Assembly (NCBI GenBank): GCA_027886175.1
Contig: JAJNNQ010000139.1
Coordinates: 124,001-188,000, forward strand
Direction: 5' to 3'
DNA length: 64,000 nucleotides
Source of the DNA: Phylloscopus collybita
Lineage: Eukaryota; Chordata; Aves; Passeriformes; Phylloscopidae
Made by a program: the position numbers and the translations under genes. Positions 23,216 to 35,555 of the stretch are shown here, piece by piece. The notes beneath the pieces are model-generated. The model was not told where the DNA came from, ran no database searches, and saw nothing but the letters and a program-made list of their open reading frames with translations. Each line of letters opens with the position of its first letter. Position 1 is the stretch's first letter.

Positions 23216-26200
23216 TTTCAGTTTTTAGGAGGCCTTTGGCATAAAAAGGGCAGACAAACTTCCATCTGGTGGGAAATTGCATTTGGGAGATATCCTCATT
23301 TGTAGGGAATTTTGGTAGGCTTCTGCCCACTGGCAGGCAGACAGCATTAGACACGAACAGTGGCCCCTTTCCATGGAAAAACAAATTATCCATCCTATGT
23401 TCCTGATGTCAGTTTTTAGGAAGCTTTTGGCACTGCAAGGGCAGACAAACTTCCACCTGGTGGTAGATTGCACCTGGGAGATATCCTCATTTTTATGGAA
23501 TTTTAGTGGTATTTTAGTACTCAGAAGCCCAATGGCAGACAGACAGCATTAAACATGAATGGTGGGCCTTTTCTATAGGAAACCAAAGTCTCCAGGTGAG
23601 GTTCCGAATGTCAGTTTGAAGGAGGCCTTTGTCACTGCAAGAGCAGACAAATTTCCATCTGGTGGGAAATGGCGTCTGGGAGATATCCTCATTTGTATGT
23701 AATTTCAGTAGTCATAAGTCAGTGGCAAGGAGACAGCATTAAACACCAAGGGTGGCCCTTTTCCATGGGAAACCAAAGCGTCCTCTCCAGGTTCCTGATG
23801 TCAGTTTGTAGGAGGCCGTTGCATTACAAGGGCAGACAAACTTTCAACTGGTGGTAGACTCCATCTGGGAGATATCCTCATTTTTATGGAATTTTACTAG
23901 GCATACGCCCAGTGGCAGGCACATAGCATTAGACAAAAAGGGTGGCCCATTTCCATGGGAAAACAAAGTCTCCACCGCAGGTTCCTGATGTCAATTTTTA
24001 GGAGGCCTTTGGCACTTCAAGGGCAGACAAACTTCCACCTGGTGGTAGATTGCACCTGGGGCTTATTAGCATTTGTATGGAACTGCAGCAGTCATAGCCA
24101 CAGTGCCAGGCAGACAGCATTAGACACGAACGGTGGCCCTTTTCCATGGGAAACCAAAGTCTACGCCCCAGGTTCCTGATGTTAATTTGTAGGAAGCCTT
24201 TAACACTACAAGGGCAGACAAACTTCCATCTGGTGGTAGATTGCACCTGGGAGGTATCCTCATTTGTATGGAATTTTAGTGGAATTTTAGTAGGCATAAG
24301 CCCAGTATCTGGCAGACAGCATTACACACGAACAGTGGCCCTTTTCCATGGGAAACCAAAATCTCCACCCCATGTTGCTGATGTCACTTTGTAGGAGACG
24401 TTTTCCAATATAAGGGCAGAGAAACTTCCATCTGGTTGTAGATTGCACCTGGGAGATATCCTCATTTTTATGGAGTTTTAGTGGAATTTTAGTAGGAAGA
24501 AACCCCGTGGCAGGCAGACAGCATTAGACAAGAAAAATGGCCCATTTGATGGAAAACCAAAGTCTCCACCCCTCATTCCTGATGTCCGTTTCTAGGAGGC
24601 CTTTGGCACTACAAGGGCAGACAAACTTCCGTCTGGTGGTTGATTGCATCGTTGAGATATCCTCATTTTTATGGAATTTCATCAGGTAGAAGCCCAGTGG
24701 CAGGCAGACAGCATTAGAGAGGAACGGTGGCCCTTTTCCATGGGAAAACAAAGTCTCCAACCAGGCTCCTGATGTCAGTTTTTAGTAGGTCTTTGGCATT
24801 AAAAGGGCAGACAAACTTCCATCTGGTGGGAAATTTTGTTAGGGAGATATCCTCATTTGTATGTAATTTCAGTAGTCATAAGCCCAGTGGCAAGGAGACA
24901 GCATTAAACAACAAGGGTGCCCCTTTTCCATGGGAAACCAAAGCCTCCTTTCTAGAATCCTGATGTCAGTTTGTAGGAGGCCTTTGGCATTACAAGGACA
25001 GACAAACTTTCATCTGGTGGTAGACTCTATCTGGGAGATATCCTCATTTGTACGGGATTTTACTAGGCATAATCCCAGTGGCAGTCACATAGCATTAGAC
25101 ACAAACGGTGGCCCATTTCCATGGGAAAACAAAGTCTCCACCCCACGTTCCTGATGTCAATTTATAGAAGGCGTTTGGAACTACAAGGGCAGAAAAACTT
25201 CCATCTGGTGGTAGATTGCACCTGGGAGATATCCTCATTTCTCTGGAATTTTATTGGAATTTTATTACGAAGATCCCCAGTGGCAGGCAGACAGCATTAG
25301 ACACGAACGGTGGCCCATTTTTATGGGAAACCAAAGTCTCCACCCCACGTTCCTGATGTCCGTTACTAGGAGGCCTTCGGCAGTACAAGGGTAGACAAAC
25401 TTCCACCTGGTGGTAGATTGCTCCTGGGAGATATCCTCATTTGTATGGACCTTCAGCAGTCATAACCACAGTGCCAGGCAGACAGCATTAGACAGGAACG
25501 GTGGTCCTTTTCCTAGGGAAACCAAAGTCTCCACACCACGTTCCCGATGTCAGGTTTTAGTAGGCCATTGACAGTACAAGGGCAGAAAAACTTCCGTCTG
25601 GTGGTTGATTGCATCGGGAAGATATCCACATTTGTATGGAATTTCAGCAGATAGAAGCCCAGTGGCAGGCAGACAGCATTAGACACGAACGGTGGCCCTT
25701 TTCCATGGGAAAACAAAGTCTCCAACCCAGGCTCCTGATGTCAGTTTGTAGGAGGCCTTTGGCACTACAAGGGCAGACAAACCTCAATCTCGTGGTGGAT
25801 CGCACCTCGTAGATGTCCTTATTTGTATGGAATTTTAGTGGTATTTTAGTACTCAGAAGCCCAGTTGCAGACAGAGAGCATTAAACATGAACGGTGGGCC
25901 TTTTCCATAGGAAACCAAAGTCTCCACGCCAGGTTCCGAATGTCAGTATAAAGGAGGCCTTTGGCACTGCAAGAGCAGACAAACTTCCATCTGGTGGCAT
26001 ATTGCATCTGGGAGATATCCTCATTTGTATGGAACTTCAGCAGTCATAACCACAGTGCCAGGCAGACAGCATTAGACAGGAACGGTGGTCCTTTTCCATG
26101 GGAAACCAAAGTCTCCACCCTAGGTTTCTGATGGCAGTTTGTAGGAGGCCTTTGGAAACATAAGGGCAGAGAAACTTCCATCTGGTGTTAGTTTGCACCT

Positions 26201-26905
26201 GGGAGATATTCGCATTTGTATGGAATTTTAGTGGAATTTTAGTAGGCAGAATCCCAGCGGCAGGCAGACAGAATTAGACATGAATAGTGGCCCATTTCCA
26301 TGGGAAACCAAAGTCTCCACCCCAGGTTCCTGATGTCATTTTCTAGGAGGCCTCTGGCACTACAAGACGAGACAAACTTCCAACTGGTGGCATATTGCAT
26401 CTGGGAGATATCCTCATTTGTATGTAATTTTAGTAGGCATAAGCCCAGTGGCAGGCAGACAGCATTAGACAGGAACCGTGGCCCTTTGCCATGGGAAACC
26501 AAAGTCTCCACCCCAGCTTCTTGATGTCAATTTGTAGGAAACCTTTTGCTCTACAGGGGGAGACAAACTTCCATTTGGTGGTAGATTGCACGTGAGAGAC
26601 ATCTTCAATGGTATAGAATTTTATTGGAATTTTAATAGGCAGAAGCCTTGTGGCAGGCAAACATCATTAGACACGAACGCTGTCCCATTTCCATGGGAAA
26701 CCAAAGTCTCCACTCCAGGTTCCTGATGTCAGTTTGTAGGAGGCCTTTGGCACTACAAGGGCAGACAAAGTTCCATCTGGTGGTTGATTGCATTGAGGAG
26801 ATATCCTCATTTGTATGGAATTTCAGATGGCAGAAGCCCAGTGGCAGGCAGACAGCATTAGACATGAACAATGGACCTTTTCCATGGGAAACCAAAATCT
26901 CCACC
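23216..26905 (-). repeat. Inverted run matching the tail of the preceding HOR copy (35.75-38.7 kb)
   Basis: From about 23,960 to 26,904 the mirrored sums are 62,653 and then 62,657 against 35,753-38,655. The part 23,216-23,950 lies in the same orientation as 63.2-63.95 kb (direct offset about 39,980) and has no full counterpart at 38.65 kb, where the + copy seems to have lost about 770 bp. Together with the run before it, this makes a large imperfect palindrome, arms about 21.5-26.9 kb and 35.75-41.35 kb. Confidence 0.75.
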
Positions 26906-27238
26906 TCACGTTCCTAATGTCAGTTTGTAGGAGGCCTTTGGAAATACAAGGGCAGGCAAACTTCCATCTGGTGGTAGATTGCACCTGGGAGATAACCTCA
27001 TTTCTATAGAATTTCAGTGGAATTTTAGTAGGCATAAGGCCAGTGGCTGCCAGACAGCATTAGACACGAACGGTGGGCATTTCTTTGGGAAACAAAAGTC
27101 TCCACCCCCCGTTCGGGATGTCAGTTTTTAGGAGGCCTTTGGCACTACGGGGGCAGAAAAACTTCCACCCAGTGGTAGATTACACCTGGGAGATATCCTC
27201 ATTTGTATGGAACTGCAGCAGTCATAAGCCCAGTGGCA
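26832..27238 (-). repeat. About 407-bp direct copy of 21,548-21,954
   Basis: Two monomers are repeated in the same orientation at offset 5,284, including the rare GGTGGGCATTTCTTTGGG and CCCCCCGTTCGGGATG spellings. Homology stops near 27,238, where the sequence changes to an AGACAGACAGTATTAG variant. I read it as an internal transposition or conversion of two monomers within the array. Confidence 0.75.
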
Positions 27239-28657
27239 GACAGACAGTATTAGACGGGAACGGTGGCCCTTTTCCATGGGAAACCAAAGTCTCCGCCTCA
27301 GGTTCTTGATGTCAATTTGTAGGAGGCCTTTGGCACTACAAGGGCTGCATACTTCCATCTCGTTGTATATTCCATCAGGGAGATATCCTTCTTTGTATGG
27401 AATTTTACTGGAATTTTAGTATGCAGAAGCCGAGTAGCCAGCAAACAGCATCAGACAAGAACGGTGGCCCATTTCCTTGGGAAATAAAAGTCTCCACCCC
27501 ACATTCCTGATGTCCGTTTGTAGGAGGCCTTTGGCACTACAAGGCCAGGAAAATTTCCAACTGGTGGTAGATTGCATCTGGGAGACATCCTCATTTGTAT
27601 GCAATTTTAGCTGCCATAAGCCCAGTGGCAGGCAGACAGCATTAGATTTGAACGGTGGCCCTTTTCCATGGGAAACCAAAGTCTCCACCTCACGTTCCTG
27701 ATGAAAATTTGTAGGAGGCCTTTGGAATTACACGGGAAGACAAACTTCCATCTGGTAATAGATTGTTCCTGGGAGATATCCTCATTTCTATGCAATTTTA
27801 GAAGGCAGAACCACAGTGGCAGGTAGACTGCATTAGACACGAGCAGTGGCCCCTTTCCATGGGAAACCAATGTCTTCACTCCAGGTTCCTGATGTCTGTG
27901 TGTTGGAGGCCTTAACACTGCAAGGGCAGACAAACATCCAAGTGGTGGTGGATTCTATCTGGGAGATATCCCCATTTGTATGGAATTTAAGACGGCATAA
28001 GCCCAGTGGCCGGCAGACAGAATTAGACAAAAACGGTGGCATTTTTCCATGGGAAACCAAAGTCTCCACCTCACGTTCCTGATGTCAGTTTGTAAGAGGC
28101 CTTAGGCACTACAAAGGCAAAGGAAAATTCATCTGGTGGTAGATTGCACCAGGGAGATATCCTCATTTGAATGGAATTTTAGTGGAATTTTAGTCGGCAG
28201 AATCCGAAAAGTCGCCAGATAGCATTAGACAAGAACGGTGGCCCTTTTCCATGGGAAACCAAAGTCTCCATCTCACGTTCCTGATGTCAGTTTGTAGGAT
28301 GCCTTTGGCACTACAAAGGAAGATAAACTTCCATCTGGTGGTAGATTCCATCTGGGAGATATCCTCATTTTTGTGGAATTTCAGCAGGCATGAGCCTAGT
28401 TCCAGGCAGACTGCATTAGACACTAACGGTGACCCTTTTCAATGGGACACCAAAGTCTCCACCTCACGTTCCTTATGTCAGTTTATAGGAGGCCTTTGGA
28501 ACTACAAGGGCACACAAACTTCCATCTTTTGGGAGAATGCAACTGCTAGATATCCTCATTTGCATGGAATTTAAGTGGAATTCTTGTGGGCAGGATCCCA
28601 GCGGCAAATAGAGAGCATTAGACACGAACGGTGGCTCTTTTCCATGGGACACCAAAG
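27239..28657 (-). repeat. Divergent tail of the inverted satellite block
   Basis: About seven reverse-oriented monomers with many private variants, for example near 27,870-27,920 (GTGTGTTGGAGGCC) and 28,520-28,560. I found no long mirrored partner elsewhere in the window. Together with 28,658-33,600 they look like an older, less homogenised part of the array, located between the two palindrome arms. Confidence 0.7.
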
Positions 28658-28665
28658 CAGGGTTA
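28650..28665. other. Orientation switch: satellite changes from - to +
   Basis: The reverse-oriented monomer reads CATGGGACACCAAAG up to about 28,657. The next bases, CAGGGTTATGCCTGC, belong to a + monomer at a different phase. There is no intervening foreign sequence, and the switch does not fall at a monomer boundary. This is a tail-to-tail joint without a 499-bp repeat, unlike the other two orientation switches. Confidence 0.85.
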
Positions 28666-31600
28666 TGCCTGCTAAAATTCCATACAAATGAGAATATCGT
28701 GCAGATGCAATTTACAACAAGATGGAAGTTTGCCTGACCTTGTAGTGGCAAAGGCCTACTAAAATCTGACATCGGGAACGTGGTGTGGAGACTTTGGTTT
28801 CGAATGGAAAAGGACTACCGTTCGTGTCTAATGCTGTCTGCCTGGCACTGTGGTTATGACTGCTGAAGTTCCATACAAATGAGGTTATCTCCCAGGTGCA
28901 ATCTACAACCAGGTGGAAGTTTGTCTGCCCTTGTAGTGCCAAAGGCCTCCTAAAAAGGAACATCAGAAACGCGGGCTGGAGACTTTGGTTTCCCATAGAA
29001 ATGGGCCACCGTTCGTGTCTAATGATGTCTGCCTGCCACTGGCCTACTTCCTACTAAAATTCCACTAAAATTCCAAAGAAATGAGGATATCTCCCAGGTG
29101 CAATCTACAACCAGATGGAAGTTTCTCTGCCCTTATATTGGAAAACACCTCCGACAAAGTGACATCAGCAACGTGGGGTGGAGATTTTGAATTCCCATGG
29201 AAAAGGGCCACCATTCGTGTCTAACGATGTCTGCCTCCCACTGGGGTTATGCCTGCTGAAATTCCATACAAATGAGGATATCTCCCAGATGGAATCTACC
29301 ACCAGTTGGAAGTTTGTCTGCCCTTGTAGTGCCAAAGGCCTCCTAAATACTGACATCAGGAACGTGGATTGGACTTTGGTTTCCCATGGAAAAGGGGCAC
29401 CGTTTGTGCCTTATGCTATGTGCCTGCCGCTGGGCTTATGCCTAGTAAAGTTCCATACAAATGAGGATATCTCCCACATGGAATTTACCATCATAAGGAA
29501 GTTTGTCTGCCCTCTTAGTGGCAAAGGCCTCCTAAAAAACTGACATCAGGAACCAGGGGTGGAGATTTTTGTTTCCCATGGAAAAGGGCCACCGTTCGTG
29601 TCTAATGGTGTCTGCCTGCAACTGGGGTTATGCCTGCTGAAATTCCTCACAAATGAGGATATCTCCCTGATGGAATCTTCCACCAGATGGAAGTATGTCT
29701 GCCCTTATAGTGCCAAAGTCCTCCTAAAAACTGACATCAGGAACGTGGGGTGTAGACTTTGTTTTCCCAAGGAAATTGGCCACCGTTCGAGTCTAATGCT
29801 GTCTGCCTGCCACTGGGCTTCTGCCTGCTGAAATTCCAAAGATATTTGGAAATCTCTCCGATGCAATCAACCACCTGACGGAAGTTTGTCTGCCCTTGTA
29901 ATGCCAAAGGCCTCTTAAACACTGACATCAGGAACCTGGAGTGGAGACTTTGGTTTCCCATGGAAATGGGCCACCGTTCGTTCCTAATGCTGTCTGCCTG
30001 CCGCTGGGTTTCTTCCTACTAAAATTCCACTAAAATTCCATAGAAATAAGGATATCTTCCAAGTGCAATCTACAACCAGATAAAAGAATCTCTGCCCTTG
30101 TAGTACCAAAGCTCTCCTAAAAAACTGACATCAGAAACCAGGGGTGCAGACTTTGTTTTCCCATGGAAATGGGCCAGCGATCGTGTCTAATGCTATCTGC
30201 CTGCCACTGGGCTTCTGCCTGCTGAAATTCCAAAGAAATTTGGAAATCTCGCCGATGCAATCTACCTCCTGACGGAAGTTTTTCTGCCTCTGTAATGCCA
30301 AATGCCTCCTACAAATTGACATCAGGAGCCTGGAGTGGAGACTTTGGTTTCCCATGGAAAAGGGTCAGCGTTCGTGTCTAATGCTGTCTGCCATACACTG
30401 GGCTTATGGCTACTGAAATTACATACAAATGAGGATATCACCCAGATGCAATATGCCACCAATTGCAAGTTTGTCTGCTCTTGTAGTGCCAAAGGCCTCC
30501 TAGAAACGGACATCAGGAACGTGGGGTGGAGATTTTGGTTGCCCATGGAAAAGGACCACCGTTCGCATCTAATGCTGTCTGCCTGGCACTGTGGTGATGA
30601 CTGCTGAAGTTCCATACAAATGAGGATATCTCCCAGGTGCAATCTACCACCAGGTGGAAGCTTCTCTGCCCTTGTAGTCCCAAAGGCCTCCTTTAAACTG
30701 ACATCAGGACGTCGGGGTGGAGACTTTGGTTTCCCATAGAAATGGGCCACCGCTCATGTCTAATGCTGTCTGCCTGCCACTGGCCTTCTTCCTACTAAAA
30801 TTCCACTAAATTTCCATAGAAATGAAGGTATCTCCCAGGTGCAATCTACAACCAGATGGAAGTTTCTCTGCCCTTATATTGGATAACACCTCCTACAAAG
30901 TGACATCAGCAACGTGGGGTGGAGATTTTGGTTTCCCATGAAAAAGGGCCACTGTCCGTGTCTACTGCTGTCTGCCTGCCACTGGGGTTATACCTGCTGA
31001 AATTCCTCACAAATGAGGATATCTCCCAGATGGAATCTGCCACCAGTTAAAAGTTTGTCGGCCCTTCTAGTGCCAAAGTTCTCCTAAAAACTGACATCAG
31101 GAACGTGGGGTGGAGACTTTGGTTTCCCAAGGAAATGGGCCACCCTTCGTGTCTAATGCTGTCTGCCTGCCACTGGGCTTCTGCCTTCTGAAATTCCATA
31201 CAAATGAGGATATCTCCCCGATGCAATCTACCACCAGACGGAACTTTGTCGTCCATCAAAGTGCAAAGGGCCTCCTATAAACTGACATCAGGAACTTGGA
31301 CTGGAGACTTTGGTTTCCCATGGAAATGGGCCAGTGTTCGTGTCTAATGCTTTCTGCCCGGAACTGTGGTTATGACTGCTGAAGTTCCATACAGATGAGG
31401 ATATCTCCTCGGTGCAATTTACCACCCGGAGGAAGTTTGTCTGGCCGTGTAGTTCCAAAGTCCTCCGAGAAATGGACATCCAGAACAGGGGGTGGAGACT
31501 TTGCTTTCCCATAGAAATGGGCCACCCTTCGTGTCTAATGCTGTCTGCCTGCCATTGGGCGTATGCCTGCTAAAATTCCATACAAATGAGGATATCTCGC

Positions 31601-33629
31601 AGATGCAATTTACCACGAGATGGAAGTTTGTCTGCCCTTGTAGTGGCAAAAGCCCCCTAAAAAACTGACATCAGGAACCAGGCGTGGAGACTTTGGTTTC
31701 CCATGGAAAAGGACCACCGTTCGTATCTAATGCTGTCTGCCTGGCACTATGGTGATGACTGCTGAAGTTCCATACAAATGAGGATATCTCCCAGGTGCAA
31801 TCTACCACCAGGTGGACGTTTGTTTGCCCTCCTTGTGCCAAAGGCCTCGTAAAAACTGACATCAGGAACCTGGGGTGGAGACTTTGGTTTCCATGGAAAA
31901 GGGGCACCGTTTTTGTCTAATGCTCTGTGCCTGCCACTGGGCTTATGCCTAGTAAAATTCCATACAAATGAGGATATCTCCCAGATGGAATTTTCCATCA
32001 GATGGAAGTTTGTCTGCCCTTGTAGTGGCAAAGGCCTCCTAAAACCTGACATCAGGAACCACAGGTGAAGATTTTTGTTTCCCATGGAAAAGCGCCACCG
32101 TTCGTGTCTAATGGTGTCTGCCTGCCACTGGGGTTATGCCTGCTGAAATTCCTCACAAATGAGGATATCTCCCTGATGGAATCAACCACCAGTTGGAAGT
32201 ATGTCTGCCCTTATAGTGCCAAAGTCCTCGTAAAAACTGACATCAGGAACGTGGGGTGGAGACTTTGGTTTCCCCTGGAAAAGGGCCACTATTCATGTCT
32301 AATTCTGTGTGCCTGCAGCTGGGATTCTGCGTACTAAAATTCCTCTAAAATTCTATACAAATGGGAATATTTCGCAGGTGCAATCCTCCCCCAGTTTGAA
32401 GTTTCTCTGCCATTGTAGTGCCAAAGGGCTCCTATAAACTGACATCTGAAACATAGGATGGATAATTTGGTTTCCCATGGAAAAGGGCCACTGTTCATGC
32501 CAAATGCTGTGTGCCTGCCACTGGGCGTATGCCTGCTAAAATTCCATACAAATGAGGATATCTCGCAGATGCAATTTACCACCAGATGGATGTTTGCCTG
32601 CCCTTGTAGTGGCAAAAACCTCCTAAAAACTGACATCAGGAACCGGGAGTGGCGACTTTGGTTTCCCATGAAAATGGGCCACCGTTCGTGTGTAATGCTG
32701 TCTGCTTGCCACTGGGCTTCTTCCTATTAAAATTCCACTAAAATTCCATAGAAATGAGGATATCTCCTAGGTGCAATCCACAACCAGATGGAAGATTCTC
32801 TGCCCTTGTAGTACCAAAGCCCTCCTAAAAAACTGACATCAGGAACCAGGGGTGGAGACTTTGTTTTCCCATGGAAAAGGGCCAGCGTTCATGTCTAATG
32901 CTGTCTGCCTGCCACTGGGCTTCTGCCTGCTGAAATTCCAAAGATATTTGGAAATCTCTCCGATGCAATCAACCAGCTGATGGAAGTTTGTCTGCCCCTG
33001 TAGTGCCAAAGGCCTCCTACAAATTGACATCAGGAGCCTGGAGTGGAGAATTCGGTTTCCCATGGAAAAGGGCCACAGTTCGTGTCTAATGCTGTCTGCC
33101 GGCCACTGGGCTTATGGCTACAGAAATTACATACAAATGAGGATATCTCCCAGATGCAATATGCCACCAGCTGGAAGTTTGTCTGCTCTTGTAGTTCCAA
33201 AGGCCTCCTAGAAACGGACATCATGAACGTGGGGTGGAGACTTTGGTTTCCCATGGAAATGGGCCACCGTTGGTGTTTAATGCTGTCTACTTGCCACTGG
33301 GCTTCTGCCTACTTTAATTCCACTGTAATTCCATACAAATGAGGATATCTCCAAGATGCAATATGCCACCAGTCGGAAGTTTGTCTGTTCTTGTAGTGCA
33401 AAAGGCCTCCTAAAAGCTGACATCAGGAACCTGGCCTGGAGACTTTGGTTTCCCCCGGAAAAGGCCGCTATTCATGTCTAATTCTGTGTGCCTGCCGGTG
33501 GGATTCGGCGGACTGAAATTCCTCTAAAATTGTATAAAATTCAGAATATCTCGCAGGTGTAATCTACTCCCGGTTTGAAGTTTCTCTGCCCTTGTAGTGC
33601 CAAAGGGCTCCTATAAACTCTCTTCTTAA
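28658..33629 (+). repeat. Satellite block 3a, divergent + monomers
   Basis: Tandem 191/202-bp monomers in + orientation with more private changes than the HOR region, for example GATATTTGGAAATCTCTCC near 29,850 and 30,240 and AATATTTCGCAGGTGC near 32,370. Several runs resemble 51.7-53.3 kb, including the monomer with ATAGGATGGATAATTTGG. The left flank of the LTR (CTCCTATAAACTCTCTTC) is a rearranged monomer. No gene-like content is visible. Confidence 0.92.
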
Positions 33630-33635
33630 ACGTAG
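33630..33635. repeat. Target-site duplication, left (ACGTAG), LTR 1
   Basis: ACGTAG immediately precedes TGTTGCGG and is repeated at 34,004-34,009 after the LTR. A related empty site occurs at 53,177-53,182, where ACGTAGGATGGATAATTTGG runs on without an insert. Confidence 0.92.
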
Positions 33636-33765
33636 TGTTGCGGCTTATTCAGCCATCGCCTTGGTGGCCTGGGTTTAATTGAAGACACGACCACCACGAG
33701 CTGCGAGCGTGGGGTTCGGGCAAATGACTCAGTTAACACCAATGTGATGTGTTTGGTCAAAAGCG

Positions 33766-33771
33766 TTTATT
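33766..33771 (-). promoter_or_regulatory. AATAAA polyadenylation signal in LTR 1
   Basis: TTTATT on the + strand reads AATAAA on the minus strand, starting at LTR base 233 of 368 counted from the minus-strand 5' end. This position fits the end of U3 or the R region, leaving about 110 bp or slightly more for the rest of R and U5. It is the main evidence for orientation. Confidence 0.7.
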
Positions 33772-33786
33772 ATCTAAAACACAGGG

Positions 33787-33794
33787 TTTAAGTA
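33787..33794 (-). promoter_or_regulatory. Possible TATA-like element (TACTTAAA) in LTR 1
   Basis: On the minus strand TACTTAAA lies about 16 bp upstream of AATAAA, which would fit a compact U3/R boundary. The match to a TATA box is weak and the assignment rests on position only. Confidence 0.4.
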
Positions 33795-34003
33795 CCTTCT
33801 GGGTTTCGCTACGTCATAGGGGGTCTTACTAGTTTCTTAAGGGTCGTGGAAAAGTACTGGTATGCAAGGAAAGAGAGAGGGGTCTGTGACCTTGAGATAA
33901 AGGTTATCTCTGGAGAGGGATGTGCCTGGCCCTGCTTCGCGTTACAACCCGATTCGTCTTCCGCAAACGCAGTCTGTCCCTTCCAATTCACATTCTCTCC
34001 ACA

Positions 34004-34009
34004 ACGTAG
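34004..34009. repeat. Target-site duplication, right (ACGTAG), LTR 1
   Basis: ACGTAG follows the CCACA end of the LTR and continues into satellite GATGTATAATTTGG, the expected monomer sequence downstream of the insertion point. Confidence 0.92.
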
Positions 34010-35181
34010 GATGTATAATTTGGTTTCCCGTGGAATAGGGCACTGTTCATGCCTAATGCTGTGTGCCTGCCACTGGGCATATGCCTGCTAAATCTCCATA
34101 CAAATGAGCATATCTCGCAGATGCAATTTACCACCAGATGGAAGTTTGCCTGCCCTTGTAGTGGCAAAGGCCTCCTAAAAACTGACATCAGGAACCGGGA
34201 GTGGCCACTTTGGTTTCCCATACAAATGGGCCACCGTTCGTGTGTAATGCTGTCTGCTTGCCACTGGGCTTCTTCCTATTAAAATTCCACTAAAATTCCA
34301 TAGAAATGAGGATATCTCCCAGGTGCATACTACAACCAGATAGAAGATTCTCTGCCCTTGTAGTACCAAAGCCCTCCTAAAAAACTGACATCAGGATTCA
34401 GGGGTGGAGACTTTGTTTTCCCATGGAAAAGGGCCAGCGTTCATGTCTAATGCTGTCTGCCTGCCACTGGGCTTCTGCCTGCTGAAATTCCAAAGAAATT
34501 GGGAAATCTCTCCGATGCAATCAACCAGCTGACGGAAGTTTGTCTGCCCCTGTAGTGCCAAAGGCCTCCTACAAATAGACATCAGGAGCCTGGAGTGGAG
34601 AATTCGGTTTCCCATGGAAAAGGGCCACCGTTCGTGTCTAATGCTGTCTGCCGGCCACTGGGCTTATGGCTACAGAAATTACATACAAATGAGGATATCT
34701 CCCAGATGCAATATGCCACCAGTTGGAAGTTTGTCTGCTCTTGTAGTTCCAAAGGCCTCCTAGAAACGGACATCATGAACGTGGGGTGGAGACTTTGGTT
34801 TCCCATGGAAATGGGCCACCGTTGGTGTTTAATGCTGTCTACTTGCCACTGGGCTTCTGCCTACTTTAATTCCACTGTAATTCCATACAAATGAGGATAT
34901 CTCCAAGATGCAATATGCCACCAGTCGGAAGTTTGTCTGTTCTTGTAGTGCAAAAGGCCTCCTAAAAGCTGACATCAGGAACCTGGCCTGGAGACTTTGG
35001 TTTCCCCTGGAAAAGGCCGCTATTCATGTCTAATTCTGTGTGCCTGCCGGTGGGATTCGGCGGACTGAAATTCCTCTAAAATTCTATAAAATTGAGAATA
35101 TCTCGCAGGTGCAATCTACTCCCGGTTTGAAGTTTCTCTGCCCTTGTAGTGCCAAAGGGCTCCTATAAACTCTCTTCTTAA

Positions 35182-35187
35182 ACGTAG
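35182..35187. repeat. Target-site duplication, left (ACGTAG), LTR 2
   Basis: ACGTAG precedes TGTTGCGG and is identical to the flank of LTR 1, as expected if the whole segment was copied. Confidence 0.9.
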
Positions 35188-35555
35188 TGTTGCGGCTTAT
35201 TCAGCCATCGCCTTGGTGGCCTGGGTTTAATTGACGACACGACCACCACGAGCTGCGAGCGTGGGGTTCGGGCAAATGACTCAGTTAACACCAATGTGAT
35301 GTGTTTGGTCAAAAGCGTTTATTATCTAAAACACAGGGTTTAAGTACCTTCTGGGTTTCGCTACGTCATAGGGGGTCTTACTAGTTTCTTAAGGGTAGTG
35401 GAAAAGTACTGGTATGCAGGGAAAGAGAGAGGGGTCTGTGACCTTGAGATAAAGGTTATCTCTGAAGAGGGATGTGCCTGGCCCTGCTTCGCGTTACAAC
35501 CCGATTCGTCTTCCGCAAACGCAGTCTGTCCCTTCCAATTCACATTCTCTCCACA
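35188..35555 (-). mobile_element. Solo LTR, copy 2 (368 bp)
   Basis: This copy is identical in length to the first and differs at four positions by my count (about 1.1%): GAAGACACG/GACGACACG, GGGTCGTGG/GGGTAGTGG, GCAAGGAAAG/GCAGGGAAAG and TCTGGAGAG/TCTGAAGAG. AATAAA lies at 35,318-35,323 on the minus strand. It is flanked by ACGTAG at 35,182-35,187 and 35,556-35,561, the same duplication as copy 1. The two LTRs do not bound a provirus: the 1.18 kb between them is ordinary satellite. Confidence 0.92.

Larger units (their letters stand above)
13772..28657 (-). repeat. Satellite block 2, same monomer family, inverted
   Basis: Every monomer here reads as the reverse complement of block 1: GGAGATATCCTC followed by a CAGCAGGCATAAG-like segment, CCATGGGAAACC and GGAGGCCTTTGGCAC. 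The block is a mosaic. Aligned against the + strand, the sum of mirrored coordinates is constant over runs of one to several kb and then jumps, so whole groups of monomers are missing or added relative to the + copies. Separate entries give the runs I could follow. No coding or RNA gene is visible. Confidence 0.96.
33636..34003 (-). mobile_element. Solo LTR of an endogenous retrovirus, copy 1 (368 bp)
   Basis: This 368-bp insertion is unrelated to the satellite. It begins TGTTGCGGC and ends TCTCCACA on the + strand, so it has TG...CA ends, and it is flanked on both sides by ACGTAG, a 6-bp target-site duplication. The minus strand is taken as the sense strand because it carries AATAAA about 230 bp from the 5' end and a TACTTAAA element just before it. 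No internal retroviral region is attached, so this is a solo LTR left by LTR-LTR recombination. A 6-bp duplication is typical of alpha- and betaretrovirus-like elements. The family is not identified. Open frames of 60 and 81 codons that overlap it are incidental. Confidence 0.92.
32578..34129 (+). repeat. 1,552-bp duplicated segment, copy 1 (contains solo LTR 1)
   Basis: Bases from about 32,578 recur 1,552 bp downstream with roughly 1-3% differences by eye. The duplicated segment holds about six monomers and the solo LTR with its target-site duplication. The right edge is sharp: after 34,129 (end of GATGCAATTT) this copy continues TACCACCAG, while copy 2 switches at 35,681 to CCCACCAGTTCG. 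The left edge is inferred from the unit length. Confidence 0.85.

Noticed and set aside
33809..34091. 60- and 81-codon frames over the LTR
   Set aside because: They lie within or across the LTR edge into satellite, and have no resemblance to a retroviral gene product. An LTR of this type does not need to code.
33636..35555. A provirus bounded by the two LTRs
   Set aside because: The 1.18 kb between them is ordinary satellite with no primer-binding site or gag/pol-like sequence, and each LTR has its own complete ACGTAG duplication. Tandem duplication of one solo LTR explains both.
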